The notes under the pieces: model-generated
What the model was told of the DNA's origin: nothing
Database searches by the model: none
What the model saw: only the letters and a program-made list of their open reading frames with translations
Program-made: the position numbers and the translations under genes
Source: Agrococcus sp. SGAir0287
GTDB lineage: Bacteria > Actinomycetota > Actinomycetes > Actinomycetales > Microbacteriaceae
Direction: 5' to 3'
Assembly (NCBI RefSeq): GCF_005484985.1
Contig: NZ_CP027942.1
Location: forward strand, 2,170,001-2,234,000
DNA length: 64,000 nt
Shown: piece by piece, positions 1 to 7,759 of the stretch
How positions within the stretch are numbered: the stretch's first letter is position 1
Layout of the letters: every line of letters starts with the position of its first letter

Positions 1-401
1 AGCCCGCCGTCCACGAGCACGAGCGAGGCGACGAGGTCGGGTCTGGAGGCGGCGAGCCGCGCGGCGACGAAGCCGCCCATCGAGTGGCCGACGACGATCG
101 CCGAGGCGATGCCGAGCGCGTCGAGCGCCGCGGCGACGTCGGTGGCGAGCGCGTCGAGGCCGTACGGCCCAGGGAGCCCGCGGGAGCGACCCCGGCCGCG
201 CAGGTCGAACGCGACGAGCCGGAAGGGCAGGCGATCGGCGAGGCCGTGGAACGAGCGGTGGTTCGCCGTGATGCCGTGCAGCCCGACGACCACGGGTCCG
301 GATGCGTCCGCTCGCCAGTCGGTGCCGACGAGCTCGCCGCCCGCGACGGGCACGGCGAGCGGGCGCTCGGATGCCGCGGCCGACGCCGCCGCATCCGTCA
401 T
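1..401 (-). CDS. alpha/beta-hydrolase fold protein (C-terminus beyond window)
   Basis: Last gene of a three-gene minus-strand operon; its 3' end lies left of base 1. The visible ~133 residues show the start of an alpha/beta-hydrolase: the oxyanion-hole strand reads VVVGLHGITAN, followed by FDLRGRGRS and the nucleophile elbow GHSMGG with its serine. The acid and histidine of the triad would be in the missing part. ATG at 401 overlaps the TGA of the upstream dehydrogenase (ATGA), which favours it over an in-frame ATG at 413. Family members are esterases, lactonases or C-C hydrolases; the neighbouring 3-hydroxybutyrate-dehydrogenase-like gene suggests an ester or hydroxyacid substrate, but this is inference and the substrate is unknown. 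Confidence 0.85.
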   Translation of the reverse strand, partial: MTDAAASAAASERPLAVPVAGGELVGTDWRADASGPVVVGLHGITANHRSFHGLADRLPFRLVAFDLRGRGRSRGLPGPYGLDALATDVAAALDALGIASAIVVGHSMGGFVAARLAASRPDLVASLVLVDGG

Positions 402-1144
402 CGTGCGCTCCATCCGCCGTCCATCGTGTACGACGCTCCCGTGACCATGCCCGCGTGCGGTCCGGCGAGCCACCGCGTGAGCGAGGCGACCTCCTCCGGC
501 TCGACGAGGCGCTTCACGGCCATCTCGGTGAGCATGATGCGCTCGACGACCTCCGACTCCGGGATGCCGTGCGTGCGGGCCTGGTCGGCGATCTGCCGCT
601 CGACGAGCGCCGTGCGCACGTAGCCGGGATCGATGCAGTTGCTCGTGACGCCGTGCGGCGCGCCCTCGAGCGCCGTCACCTTCGACAGGCCCTCGAGCCC
701 GTGCTTCGCCGCCACGTACGCCGACTTGAAGGCGGACGCGCGGATGCCGTGCACGCTCGAGAGGTTGATGACGCGGCCGAAGCCCCGCTCGACCATCCCG
801 GGCATCGCGGCGCGGATCAGCAGGAACGGCGCCTCGAGCATGAGCTGCAGGATGCGCCGGAAGTCCGCCGGGTCGAAGTCGACGATGGGGCTGACGCGCT
901 GGATGCCGGCGTTGTTGACGAGGATGTCGGCGTCGAGGCGCAGCGTCTCGAGCGCGGCGACGTCCGACAGGTCGACGTGCCAGGGCTCGCCGCCGACGTC
1001 CTCGGCGGTGCGCGCCGCGGCGTCGGCGTCGAGGTCGGCGACGATGACGTGCGCGCCCGCGTCGGCGAAGGCGTGCGCGATCGCGGCGCCGATGCCGCTC
1101 GCGCCGCCGGTGACGAGCGCCCTGCGACCCTCGAGCTCGTTCAT
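398..1144 (-). CDS. SDR oxidoreductase, 3-hydroxybutyrate dehydrogenase-like
   Basis: Short-chain dehydrogenase of 248 residues. The Rossmann glycine motif TGGASGIG is at ~12-19, NNAG at ~77-80, and the catalytic Ser130, Tyr143 and Lys147 (YVAAK). The stretches around VHGIRASAFKSAYV and DPGYVRT, and the C-terminal DGGW, resemble D-3-hydroxybutyrate dehydrogenases (EC 1.1.1.30, interconverting 3-hydroxybutyrate and acetoacetate with NAD). Cytoplasmic. Start and stop overlap the TetR gene before it and the hydrolase after it by 4 nt each, so the three are translationally coupled. The family assignment is strong; the exact substrate is inferred from motif similarity, and other 3-hydroxyacyl or sugar SDRs remain possible. 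Confidence 0.8.
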   Translation of the reverse strand: MNELEGRRALVTGGASGIGAAIAHAFADAGAHVIVADLDADAAARTAEDVGGEPWHVDLSDVAALETLRLDADILVNNAGIQRVSPIVDFDPADFRRILQLMLEAPFLLIRAAMPGMVERGFGRVINLSSVHGIRASAFKSAYVAAKHGLEGLSKVTALEGAPHGVTSNCIDPGYVRTALVERQIADQARTHGIPESEVVERIMLTEMAVKRLVEPEEVASLTRWLAGPHAGMVTGASYTMDGGWSAR

Positions 1145-1782
1145 GCGTCCTCCTTCGCGTCGAGCGCCCCGTGTATGAGGCGCATCATCTGATCGAGCAC
1201 GGCCTTCGGCACCTGCGGCGCGGTCTCGCCGTCCTGGTGCGGCCACAGCACCCAACGCATGCCCACCATCTCGCCGATGCCCATGAGTGCCCATGCGGCG
1301 ACCTCGGGATCGACGTCGCCGATCTCGCCGGCGACCCTCGCGGCCTCGAGGCCCTCGGCGTAGCTCGCCGCGATGCGTTCGTAGTGCCGGCGCATCGCAG
1401 CGGGGGCCACCTGCTCGGCCTCGCGCATGACGCGGAAGACCGCGGGGTGCTCCGCCGCGAAGGCGAAGAAGGCGCGGAACCCCGCCGCCTCCGCCTCCGC
1501 GCGCGTGGAGCCGCGCGCCGCGCCCTCGCTCATCGCCTGCCGCACGCGTCGGTTCAGGTCGTCGACGAGCGCCTCGAACAGGTCGAGCTTGGAGGCGAAG
1601 TAGAGGTAGAAGGTGCCCTGGCCGACGCCGGCGCGCTCGGTGATGCGCAGGACCGACGCCTGCTGGTAGCCCTGCTCGCTGAAGACCTCCTCGGCGGCGG
1701 CGACGATCCGCCGCTTCGTCTCAGCACCGCGTGCGGTCCGTGGCTCGCTCACCGCGGGAGCCGGCTCTGGCGCGCTGGGCAT
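1141..1782 (-). CDS. TetR/AcrR-family transcriptional regulator
   Basis: 213 residues. The N-terminal HTH region runs from RGAETKRRIVAAAEEVF through ITERAGVGQGTFYLYFASK, the typical TetR DNA-recognition segment, at residues ~20-65. A helical ligand-binding domain follows. ATG at 1782 has an AGAGG ribosome site 6 nt upstream; an upstream in-frame TTG at 1836 would add a non-conserved tail and was not used. It is the first gene of the operon with the SDR and hydrolase, overlapping the SDR by ATGA, so it probably autoregulates this operon in response to a hydroxyacid-like ligand (inference). Confidence 0.88.
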   Translation of the reverse strand: MPSAPEPAPAVSEPRTARGAETKRRIVAAAEEVFSEQGYQQASVLRITERAGVGQGTFYLYFASKLDLFEALVDDLNRRVRQAMSEGAARGSTRAEAEAAGFRAFFAFAAEHPAVFRVMREAEQVAPAAMRRHYERIAASYAEGLEAARVAGEIGDVDPEVAAWALMGIGEMVGMRWVLWPHQDGETAPQVPKAVLDQMMRLIHGALDAKEDA

Positions 1783-1928
1783 CGGCCGCCTCTCGTCGTC
1801 GAGCAGGAGGAACCTGACATGCGGTTCAGGTTGCAAGACGAGGATGCCGGAGCGCTCGACGCGGTGTCAAGGTCGATGCGCCCGCGCGGCGGTCGACCGG
1901 CTCGCGGCCGCGGCGCCGGCGCGATCCC

Positions 1929-2531
1929 TCAGTCGGCGGCGTGGGCGGCCTCGGGCTCGACGCGTCGCGTCCGGGGCCAGAAGGCCCACGTGACGAGCGC
2001 CGTCGCACCGAGGGTGATGCCGCCGAGCACGAGCGGATCCCTGAGCGCGACGATCGCGCTCGCGAGTCCTGGCGCCGACCAGACGACGATCCGCACGGTC
2101 GTCTCGGTGTACGGGTAGGGATCGGCGTCGGCGTTCGCGTCGCCCTGCATCGTGAACGTGACCGCATCCCCGTCGATCGCGTCGATCGCGACCACGCGGT
2201 GCGTGATGGGCAGCTCCGGGTCGCGGTCGACCGTGACGACGTCGCCGACCGCGATGTAGGTCGCGGGGATCTCGCGCACCACCGCGATCGAGCCCGCGGG
2301 GATCGTCGGCGACATCGATCCGGTGGCGAAGAGCATGATCGACACCTTGAAGACGAAGGATGCGACCACGAGCAGGATGCAGGCGAGCCCCGCGAGCGCG
2401 AGGGCGTCGAGCGCGAGACGTCCCGCGAGCGCGGCTACCCGCCGACGGACCGGCGGGGACGTTCGGGTCGGCTCGGCGGCGCGGCCGTGCCGAGCCCCCT
2501 CGGCATGCTGCGGCGGTGCGACGGCGGTCAT
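1929..2531 (-). CDS. sipW: SipW-type (ER-type) signal peptidase I
   Basis: 200 residues. One membrane helix at ~42-63 precedes the catalytic serine motif GSMSPTIPAGS (Ser72). The second catalytic region reads LPITHRVVAID with His111 where ordinary bacterial (P-type) leader peptidases have lysine, and is followed by QGDANADAD. The Ser/His arrangement and the GDAN box are hallmarks of ER/archaeal-type signal peptidases such as Bacillus SipW. A second helix lies near the C-terminus. ATG at 2531 overlaps the stop of the preceding secreted-protein gene. It closes an operon whose proteins carry SipW-type signal peptides, so it probably matures them. The function is strongly supported by family and context. 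Confidence 0.9.
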   Translation of the reverse strand: MTAVAPPQHAEGARHGRAAEPTRTSPPVRRRVAALAGRLALDALALAGLACILLVVASFVFKVSIMLFATGSMSPTIPAGSIAVVREIPATYIAVGDVVTVDRDPELPITHRVVAIDAIDGDAVTFTMQGDANADADPYPYTETTVRIVVWSAPGLASAIVALRDPLVLGGITLGATALVTWAFWPRTRRVEPEAAHAAD

Positions 2532-3016
2532 GCCGGCACCGAGAAGCCCGAGCACGACGTGATGAGTCCCAGGGCCGTCGTCGTGATGGTGCCGACGAGC
2601 GGCGTCGAACGCCACGAGCTCGTCGAGGGTGCGTACGCCTGGATCTCGACACGGTAGGTCGTCGAGTTCAGGAGGCTCGTGAGCAGTCCGGTCGTCGACG
2701 TCGTCGTGACGGTGGCCCCGACCGTCTGCGTCCCGGCGACCGAGCCGTCTGGGCGGTAGGCAGTGAGCACGTAGCCGGTGCGGGGCACGCCACCCGTGCC
2801 GTGCGCCCAGTGGAAGGTCACGTCGAGCCCTGCCAGCCCGATCGAGCACGCCGCCGCGGGGTTGGGGCGCTGCACGAAGCCGGACGTCGCCGGCGCGGTG
2901 ACCCACTCGGCGTCGCTCCAGGCTGCCTCGGTCGTGCTCGTCGACGCGAGCATCCCGACGAGCGCGACGGCGGCGACCGCGACGACGGCGAGGCGGGCGA
3001 GCAGGCGGCGCGTCAT
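2528..3016 (-). CDS. small exported protein with SipW-like signal peptide
   Basis: 162 residues, not assigned to a named family. A basic start (MTRRLLARL) leads into a hydrophobic helix (~9-24), then EAAWSDAEW. This matches the A-x-AAW(S/N)D(S/A)E block found after the signal helix in the two SipW-type proteins upstream in the operon. The rest resembles a single beta-sandwich module rich in Thr/Ser/Val (RVEIQAYAPSTSSW, TLVGTI-like strands), perhaps fibronectin type III-like, with two cysteines near the ends (Cys~57 and a C-terminal Cys). Start and stop overlap both neighbours by ATGA. Likely a secreted partner or minor subunit of the surface structure; role unknown. Confidence 0.75.
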   Translation of the reverse strand: MTRRLLARLAVVAVAAVALVGMLASTSTTEAAWSDAEWVTAPATSGFVQRPNPAAACSIGLAGLDVTFHWAHGTGGVPRTGYVLTAYRPDGSVAGTQTVGATVTTTSTTGLLTSLLNSTTYRVEIQAYAPSTSSWRSTPLVGTITTTALGLITSCSGFSVPA

Positions 3017-3606
3017 GGCGATCGCCGCCTCGACGGCCGAGCGATCGCCGCGGCGCCCGCCGCGCAGGCGAGCAGCGCCGCCGCGACGAGCCAGCCGTGC
3101 GGCGCGCTGCCGGTGCGCGGCAGCGTGGCGCCGTCGCTCGCGACGGTCTCGCCCGAGCCGCTCGCGACGACCACGAGGTCCGAGCGGGCGCCCGGCGATT
3201 CGGCGACGAGCTCGACCTGGACCCGGTACCAGCGCGTCTGCGAGGCGGCCTGCGTCCCGAGGGCGAGCGTGCCGTCCTGCAGCGGACCGGAGAAGAGCAT
3301 CTCCTGGGCCGCGCATCCATCCGCCGACCACGCGACGGGGCAGGCGCGCACGTCACCGCGGAAGGCGCCGTCGGTGGCTGCGACCTGCAGGGCGATCGCG
3401 ATCGTGCCGTCGGGCTCGGAGGCGCTGACGCCCACGTCCCACGCGACCGGCACGCCGACGACCATCGAGCGCATCGCGTCGACGTCCTGCACCGACTCGA
3501 GGCGCAGCACCTGCCCCTGGACGACCTCGACGGTCGTCGCGGCGTGCGGCATGAAGGGGCCGAGCGCGAGCGCCGCGGCGACGAGCGATGCGAGCACCGC
3601 GTGCAT
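3013..3606 (-). CDS. LPXTG-anchored surface protein of the SipW operon
   Basis: 197 residues. An N-terminal signal peptide of about 23 residues (hydrophobic ASLVAAALALG, then a PHAA cleavage-like site) is followed by a beta-rich domain with two closely spaced cysteines (CPVAWSADGC). The C-terminus carries a full sortase sorting signal: LPRTG at ~162, a hydrophobic helix and a basic RPSRRR tail. It should be covalently attached to the cell wall by a sortase encoded elsewhere; none is visible in this window. It sits between SipW-type proteins with TGATG and ATGA overlaps, so it may be the wall anchor for the structure they form (inference). Confidence 0.82.
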   Translation of the reverse strand: MHAVLASLVAAALALGPFMPHAATTVEVVQGQVLRLESVQDVDAMRSMVVGVPVAWDVGVSASEPDGTIAIALQVAATDGAFRGDVRACPVAWSADGCAAQEMLFSGPLQDGTLALGTQAASQTRWYRVQVELVAESPGARSDLVVVASGSGETVASDGATLPRTGSAPHGWLVAAALLACAAGAAAIARPSRRRSP

Positions 3607-4268
3607 CACGTCGAGCCGAGCAGCTGGAAGCGGATGTCGAAGCTCGCGTTCTGCGATCCGTTCGTCGCCGTCGTGGGCAGCTGCACCTGCACGCAGTAGT
3701 GCAGCACCGTCGGCGTGGCGCCCTGCACGAGCGTCTGCGAGCCGGGCGTGATGGCGCTCGTGAGCGGCGACGAGCTCACGATGAGCGTGCCCGTCGAGCC
3801 CGAGAAGACCGCGCTGCAGTCGGGCACGGCCGTGGCGGTCGTGCCGGTCACGACGCGGACCGAGTAGCGCAGCTCGGACTGCATGACGGTGTCGGCGGGC
3901 GTGTCGATCGCGGCGAAGGTGGGCTGCTGCAGCGTCACCGTGCCGGCGACGGACCCGGTTGCGAGGCGCACGCTCGTGCGCGTCGTCGCCGTCGACCCCG
4001 GAGCGAGCAGGCCGAGCGCCGGCGAGTACGTCCATGCGAGCGTCGCGCCCGGCGCGGAGGGGTTCTCGGTGAAGGTGGTGCCGTTCGTCGATCCCACGAT
4101 GCCGAAGCTGCCCGCGGTCACGGTGCCGGACGCGTGCTCCGAGTCGTTCCATGCCGCGAGGGTCGCGGTGGCGCCGACGCCGAGCACGAGTCCGCCCGCG
4201 AGCACGGCACGCAGCCGCAGCAGCCATGCGCTGCCGCGGCTGCGTCGCCGTGCCGCGTGCCTCCCCAT
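3606..4268 (-). CDS. SipW-dependent-type secreted protein (TasA/camelysin-like)
   Basis: 220 residues. Residues ~20-38 form a signal helix (VLAGGLVLGVGATATLAA) directly followed by WNDSEHASGTVTAGSFGI, the conserved post-signal block of SipW-dependent proteins. The mature part is Thr/Ser/Gly-rich with predicted beta strands and two cysteines (CSAVF and YCVQVQ), consistent with a disulfide-stabilised beta-sandwich. It is a paralogue of the preceding gene product: both share LAGGLVLGVGA and the AAW(N/S)DSE motif. In Bacillus the related TasA forms matrix fibres; fibre formation here is inference. The gene starts 7 nt after the first operon gene. Confidence 0.85.
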   Translation of the reverse strand: MGRHAARRRSRGSAWLLRLRAVLAGGLVLGVGATATLAAWNDSEHASGTVTAGSFGIVGSTNGTTFTENPSAPGATLAWTYSPALGLLAPGSTATTRTSVRLATGSVAGTVTLQQPTFAAIDTPADTVMQSELRYSVRVVTGTTATAVPDCSAVFSGSTGTLIVSSSPLTSAITPGSQTLVQGATPTVLHYCVQVQLPTTATNGSQNASFDIRFQLLGST

Positions 4269-4275
4269 CCGGGGA

Positions 4276-4902
4276 TCAGCTCGAGGTGGCGACGAAGTGC
4301 CAGGTCGACGTCACGGCGCCGCCCTGCACGAGTCCGGACCCCGCGGTCACGACGAGGCAGACCTGCGTCGCGGTGCCGGGATTCGTGGTCGGCGTGCCGT
4401 TCGGGAGCGACGTCGTCGCACCGGCGACGGTGCCGGTCGTGAGCGGCCCGCCCGTGGCGAGGTCGGTGCCCGTCGTGGCGGTCGTGCACGATGCGGCCGC
4501 GCCGATCGCGTACGCGTGGAACGTGAGGTTCGCCGCGTTCGCGCCCGTCGAGGTCACCTCCGTGAGGTCGAGGGTCGCCCCGGTCGTCGTGTTGGCTGCG
4601 AGCCGCACCCAGAACGGCGTCGCGACCGACTGGCCGGGCGAGAGGTTCGAAGCCGGAGCCGTGAAGGTCAGGGCCGCACCCGGCGACGTGGCGTGGTCGG
4701 TGAACGCCGTGCCGTCGGTCGAGCCCTCGAGGTTGAAGGTGCCGGCCGTGAACGTGCCGGTGGCGAACTCGCTGTCGCTCCAGGCGGCGAGCGTGATGGC
4801 GGCCCCGACGCCGAGGACGAGGCCTCCGGCCAGGATGGCGCGGATCTTGCGGCGTCGAGCACCGCGGTCGGTCGAGGCGTGAGCCTCGGTGGTGGTGGAC
4901 AT
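4276..4902 (-). CDS. SipW-dependent-type secreted protein, first gene of operon
   Basis: 208 residues. A basic N-region (RGARRRKIR) and helix (~22-40, ILAGGLVLGVGAAITLAA) precede WSDSEFATGTFTAGTFNLEG, the canonical SipW/TasA-type signal and mature start. The exported domain is Thr/Ala/Gly-rich, almost lysine-free, with two cysteines (SCTTAT, VCLVVT). ATG at 4902 is chosen because GGAG lies 6 nt upstream and because the upstream in-frame extension would read through the probable promoter. As first and best-placed gene it is the likely major subunit of an extracellular fibre or surface layer, processed by the signal peptidase at 1929-2531. Confidence 0.87.
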   Translation of the reverse strand: MSTTTEAHASTDRGARRRKIRAILAGGLVLGVGAAITLAAWSDSEFATGTFTAGTFNLEGSTDGTAFTDHATSPGAALTFTAPASNLSPGQSVATPFWVRLAANTTTGATLDLTEVTSTGANAANLTFHAYAIGAAASCTTATTGTDLATGGPLTTGTVAGATTSLPNGTPTTNPGTATQVCLVVTAGSGLVQGGAVTSTWHFVATSS

Positions 4903-4931
4903 CGAAGGCTCCGCTCTGCCGCAAGGTGAGG

Positions 4932-4968
4932 ACACTTCAAGTGTGTGGGACCGTGTACCCCACGTCAA
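4932..4968 (-). promoter_or_regulatory. putative promoter and 13-bp palindrome of the SipW operon
   Basis: On the minus strand a good -35 box TTGACG (4963-4968) lies 17 nt from a weak -10 CACACT (4940-4945), with the first operon gene starting at 4902. The perfect 6-1-6 inverted repeat ACACTTGAAGTGT (4932-4944) overlaps the -10, where a bound repressor would block transcription. It is unusually AT-rich for this genome. Promoter and operator roles are inferred from position only. Confidence 0.4.
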
Positions 4969-5003
4969 GACCATTCGCAGGGATCGTCGCTCGGGCGGCA
5001 GCC

Positions 5004-5042
5004 GACGGATGCCGCCGAGCCCCAGGCTCGACGGCATCCGTC
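5004..5042 (-). terminator. strong hairpin downstream of glpX
   Basis: Stem GACGGATGCCG (5004-5014) pairs with CGGCATCCGTC (5032-5042), enclosing a second stem CGAGCC/GGCTCG with a CCA loop, giving 17 base pairs with one C/A mismatch. It begins 17 nt past the glpX stop and separates glpX from the SipW operon promoter. No U-tract, as is common in high-GC actinobacteria. Confidence 0.7.
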
Positions 5043-5058
5043 CGCGCGCTGCGTCGCG

Positions 5059-6057
5059 TCAGGACGCGCGCTCGGCGTCGCGCTCGAGCCACTTCGATGC
5101 GAGGTGCTCGGCGATCACGCGGCGGGCGGTGCCCGTCTTGGAGCGCAGCACGAGCGACTCCGTGCGGATGAGCGGTCCCTTGCGACGCACGCCGTCGAGC
5201 AGGCCGCCGTCGGTGACGCCCGTCGCGACGAAGTACGTGTTGTCGCTCGTGACGAGCTCGTCGACGGTGAGGATGCGGTCGAGGTCGTGGCCGGCGGCGA
5301 GCACCTTCGCGTGCTCGTCGGCCGACTGCGGGTTGAGGCGCCCTTCGACCACGCCGTCGAGCGCCTTGACGGCGCACGCCGTGATGACGCCCTCGGGCGT
5401 GCCGCCCGTGCCGACGCACATGTCGATGCGCGACTCCCAGCGTGCGGCGTTGATGCCGCCGGCGACGTCGCCGTCGAGCATGAGGCGCGTGCCGGCGCCC
5501 GCCGCGCGGATCTCGTCGATGAGCGCCGCATGGCGCGGGCGGTCGAGCACGGCCACGACCATGTCGGCGACGTCCTTGCCCTTGGCCCTCGCGAGCTCGC
5601 GGATGTTGTCGCCCATCGACTGCGCGAGGGAGACGACGCCCTTGCCCTCGGGTCCGCAGACGAGCTTGTCCATGTAGAAGGCGTCCACGGGGTCGTACAT
5701 CGTGCCCCGGTCGGCGACGGCGATGACGCTCAGCGCGTTCTGCCGACCTGCGGCCGTGAGCGACGTGCCGTCGATGGGGTCGACGGCGATGTCGCACGAG
5801 GGGCCGCGACCATTGCCGACGTGCTCGCCGTTGAAGAGCATCGGCGCCTCGTCCTTCTCCCCCTCGCCGATCACGACGACGCCGTCGAACGCGACGGTGC
5901 CGAGGAAGGTGCGCATGGCGTCCACGGCGGCCTTGTCGGCGGCGTTCTTGTCGCCTCGTCCGATGAAGGGCACGGCGCGGATGGCGGCGGCCTCCGTCGC
6001 GCGCACGAGCTCCATGGCGAGGTTGCGATCGGGATGCTGGAAGACGGTCTCGGCCAT
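5059..6057 (-). CDS. glpX: class II fructose-1,6-bisphosphatase
   Basis: 332 residues, the usual GlpX length. It hydrolyses fructose-1,6-bisphosphate to fructose-6-phosphate in gluconeogenesis, in the cytoplasm. Visible signatures include the metal/phosphate motif DPIDGTSLTAAG, GEGEKDEAPML, and the C-terminal half containing DMCVGTGGTPEGV, all characteristic of GlpX. Start ATG 6057 has AAGGAG 7-8 nt upstream. It is monocistronic, bounded by hairpins on both sides. Together with the fba gene at 21514 it covers two steps of lower glycolysis/gluconeogenesis in this window. Confidence 0.95.
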   Translation of the reverse strand: MAETVFQHPDRNLAMELVRATEAAAIRAVPFIGRGDKNAADKAAVDAMRTFLGTVAFDGVVVIGEGEKDEAPMLFNGEHVGNGRGPSCDIAVDPIDGTSLTAAGRQNALSVIAVADRGTMYDPVDAFYMDKLVCGPEGKGVVSLAQSMGDNIRELARAKGKDVADMVVAVLDRPRHAALIDEIRAAGAGTRLMLDGDVAGGINAARWESRIDMCVGTGGTPEGVITACAVKALDGVVEGRLNPQSADEHAKVLAAGHDLDRILTVDELVTSDNTYFVATGVTDGGLLDGVRRKGPLIRTESLVLRSKTGTARRVIAEHLASKWLERDAERAS

Positions 6058-6164
6058 CGTGTGGCTCCTTCGGCAGTGGTGGCAGGGGCCAGCTGCCCCC
6101 AGGCTATCGCCCGCGCCGTCGCGGACGTCTGCGCCGCTCGTCCGGATGCGCGGACATGGCTCGA

Positions 6165-6235
6165 CGCCGAGCGGGGTGTCGCTGGGACCCGCTCGGCGCC
6201 GAGGGCTGGGGATCCGGCGCGGATGCCGCGCCGGA
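6165..6235 (-). terminator. double hairpin ending the catabolic operon
   Basis: Two stems follow the MFS stop at 6243. The nearer is TCCGGCGCGG-ATG-CCGCGCCGGA (6213-6235), 10 bp with a three-base loop, 8 nt past the stop. The second is CGCCGAGCGGG (6165-6175) with CCCGCTCGGCG (6188-6198). They lie between the long minus-strand operon and glpX and should stop read-through. Confidence 0.6.
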
Positions 6236-6242
6236 GCTCGGA

Positions 6243-7607
6243 TCAGTGCTGCGGTGCGGGCTCCTCGAGCAGCGCATCCGCCTTCGCCCGGAAGAACCGC
6301 GTCGCCCAGAACATCGCCGCAGCGAGGAAGGCGAACACGCCGAGCGAGACGACGCCCCACGCGCCGGAGTCGGTCGGCACCGCCTCGTTCACCGCGGTGC
6401 GCATGATCGGCGCGACGAAGCCGCCGAGGTTGCCGAGCGAGTTGATGAGGCCGATGCCCGCGGCGGCGGCCGCCCCGGTGAGGAACGCGGTCGGGAACGA
6501 CCACGTGATCGGACCGACCGAGAGGAAGCTCGCCACGGCGATCGTGATGCACAGGATGCCGAGGATGGGCTGGCCGGCGGCGCCGGCGAGCGCGGATCCG
6601 AGGATGAAGACGCCCGTGAGCAGGAAGAAGACGGTGCCGTAGCCACGCCGACGGCGCACCGTGTTCGCGCGACGGCCGAAGAGGTAGCAGGCGAAGAGGC
6701 CCACGAGCCACGGGATCGCCGAGACGAGGCCGACCTGCCAGCCGACCGACTGCCCGAGGAGCCCCGCCACCTGCTGCGGCAGGTAGAACGTCGTGCCGTA
6801 GACGGCGATCTGCAGGCAGAAGTAGATGATCGTGAAGTACCAGACCTTCCAGTTCGCCATCGCCTTCCAGACGCCCGATGGGCCGTCGGCGCTGCGCACC
6901 TCGTCCTCCTGCTCCATGACGCGCGTGAGCGCCGCCTTCTCGTCGTCGTCGAGCCACTTCGCCTTCTGCGGCGAGTCGGTGAGGAGGAAGATCGCCGCGA
7001 TGCCGGCGACGACCGCCATCATGCCCTCGACGAAGAACATCACCTGCCATCCGTGGAATGGCGTGACCTGGTCGCCGAAGGAGATGAGGCCGCCGGACAG
7101 CGGCGCCCCGAGCATCTGCGAGAAGGGCTGCGCGAGGTAGAACAGCGCGAACATCTGCACGCGCACCTTGTTCGGGAACCACTCCGCGAGGAACATGATC
7201 ACGCCCGGGAAGAGCCCCGCCTCGGTCACGCCGAGCAGGAAGCGCAGCACGATGAACATCGTGTCGTTCGTCGTGAAGGCGAACGCCGACGCGACGATGC
7301 CCCACGTGATCGCGATGCGCGCGAGCCAGAACCGGGCGCCGAAGCGCTTCAGCAGCAGGTTCGACGGGATCTCGAAGATCGCGTAGCCGATGAAGAACAC
7401 GCCGGCGCCGAACGCGAAGGCCGCGGCGGAGATGCCGCGATCCATCTCGAGCGCCTCCTCGGCGAAGCCGACGTTCGTGCGGTCGAGGAAGGCGACGAAG
7501 TACAGGATGATCAGCATCGGCATGAGGTGCCGTGCCGCCTTCTTGATGGCGGACGACAGCGCCGGCGAGTCGGCCGACTGGTCGATCGCCTTCGAGAGAT
7601 CGGACAT
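6243..7607 (-). CDS. MFS transporter, anion:cation symporter (ACS) type
   Basis: 454 residues with about 12 hydrophobic helices. The N-terminal YFVAFLDRTNVGFA and the loop following helix 2 to 4 (LRFLLGVTEAGLFPGV) are typical of the ACS branch of the major facilitator superfamily, whose members import organic anions such as sugar acids, tartrate or phthalate. Start ATG 7607 has AAAGGAG 6 nt upstream. It is the last gene of the run of minus-strand catabolic genes, 50 nt after a tiny membrane protein, and is followed by a double terminator. The substrate is unknown; a hydroxy- or sugar acid handled by the upstream dehydrogenases is likely. Confidence 0.88.
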   Translation of the reverse strand: MSDLSKAIDQSADSPALSSAIKKAARHLMPMLIILYFVAFLDRTNVGFAEEALEMDRGISAAAFAFGAGVFFIGYAIFEIPSNLLLKRFGARFWLARIAITWGIVASAFAFTTNDTMFIVLRFLLGVTEAGLFPGVIMFLAEWFPNKVRVQMFALFYLAQPFSQMLGAPLSGGLISFGDQVTPFHGWQVMFFVEGMMAVVAGIAAIFLLTDSPQKAKWLDDDEKAALTRVMEQEDEVRSADGPSGVWKAMANWKVWYFTIIYFCLQIAVYGTTFYLPQQVAGLLGQSVGWQVGLVSAIPWLVGLFACYLFGRRANTVRRRRGYGTVFFLLTGVFILGSALAGAAGQPILGILCITIAVASFLSVGPITWSFPTAFLTGAAAAAGIGLINSLGNLGGFVAPIMRTAVNEAVPTDSGAWGVVSLGVFAFLAAAMFWATRFFRAKADALLEEPAPQH

Positions 7608-7657
7608 GGTGCGCTCCTTTGCGTGCCAGCGGCCGCGGCCGCCCTGTCGAGGGTGGG

Positions 7658-7750
7658 TCAGAGGGAGGTCGAGAGGAACCAGCCGCCCAGCACGAGGCAG
7701 CCGATGCCGAGCAGCAGGAAGGCGATGCGGGACCTCGACCACTTGGACAT
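7658..7750 (-). CDS. 30-residue single-pass membrane protein
   Basis: Begins MSKWSRSRIAFLLLG and ends in WFLSTSL. A basic N-terminus of eight residues is followed by one hydrophobic helix (~9-27). The ribosome site is the strongest in the neighbourhood (TAGGAGG, 5 nt before ATG 7750), and the start lies 9-10 nt after the stop of the upstream SDR, so it is well placed for translation in the operon. The next gene is an MFS carrier. Small membrane subunits next to transporters are known in bacteria; whether this one joins that carrier is inference. It is too short for routine gene callers. Confidence 0.65.
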   Translation of the reverse strand: MSKWSRSRIAFLLLGIGCLVLGGWFLSTSL

Positions 7751-7759
7751 CAGTGCCTC

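Noticed and set aside
1929-3356. A 475-residue open frame ending in the signal peptidase
   Set aside because: Only its last 200 residues look like protein; the rest is an arginine/proline-rich shadow of the overlapping secreted-protein genes, which have better codon use and coupled starts.
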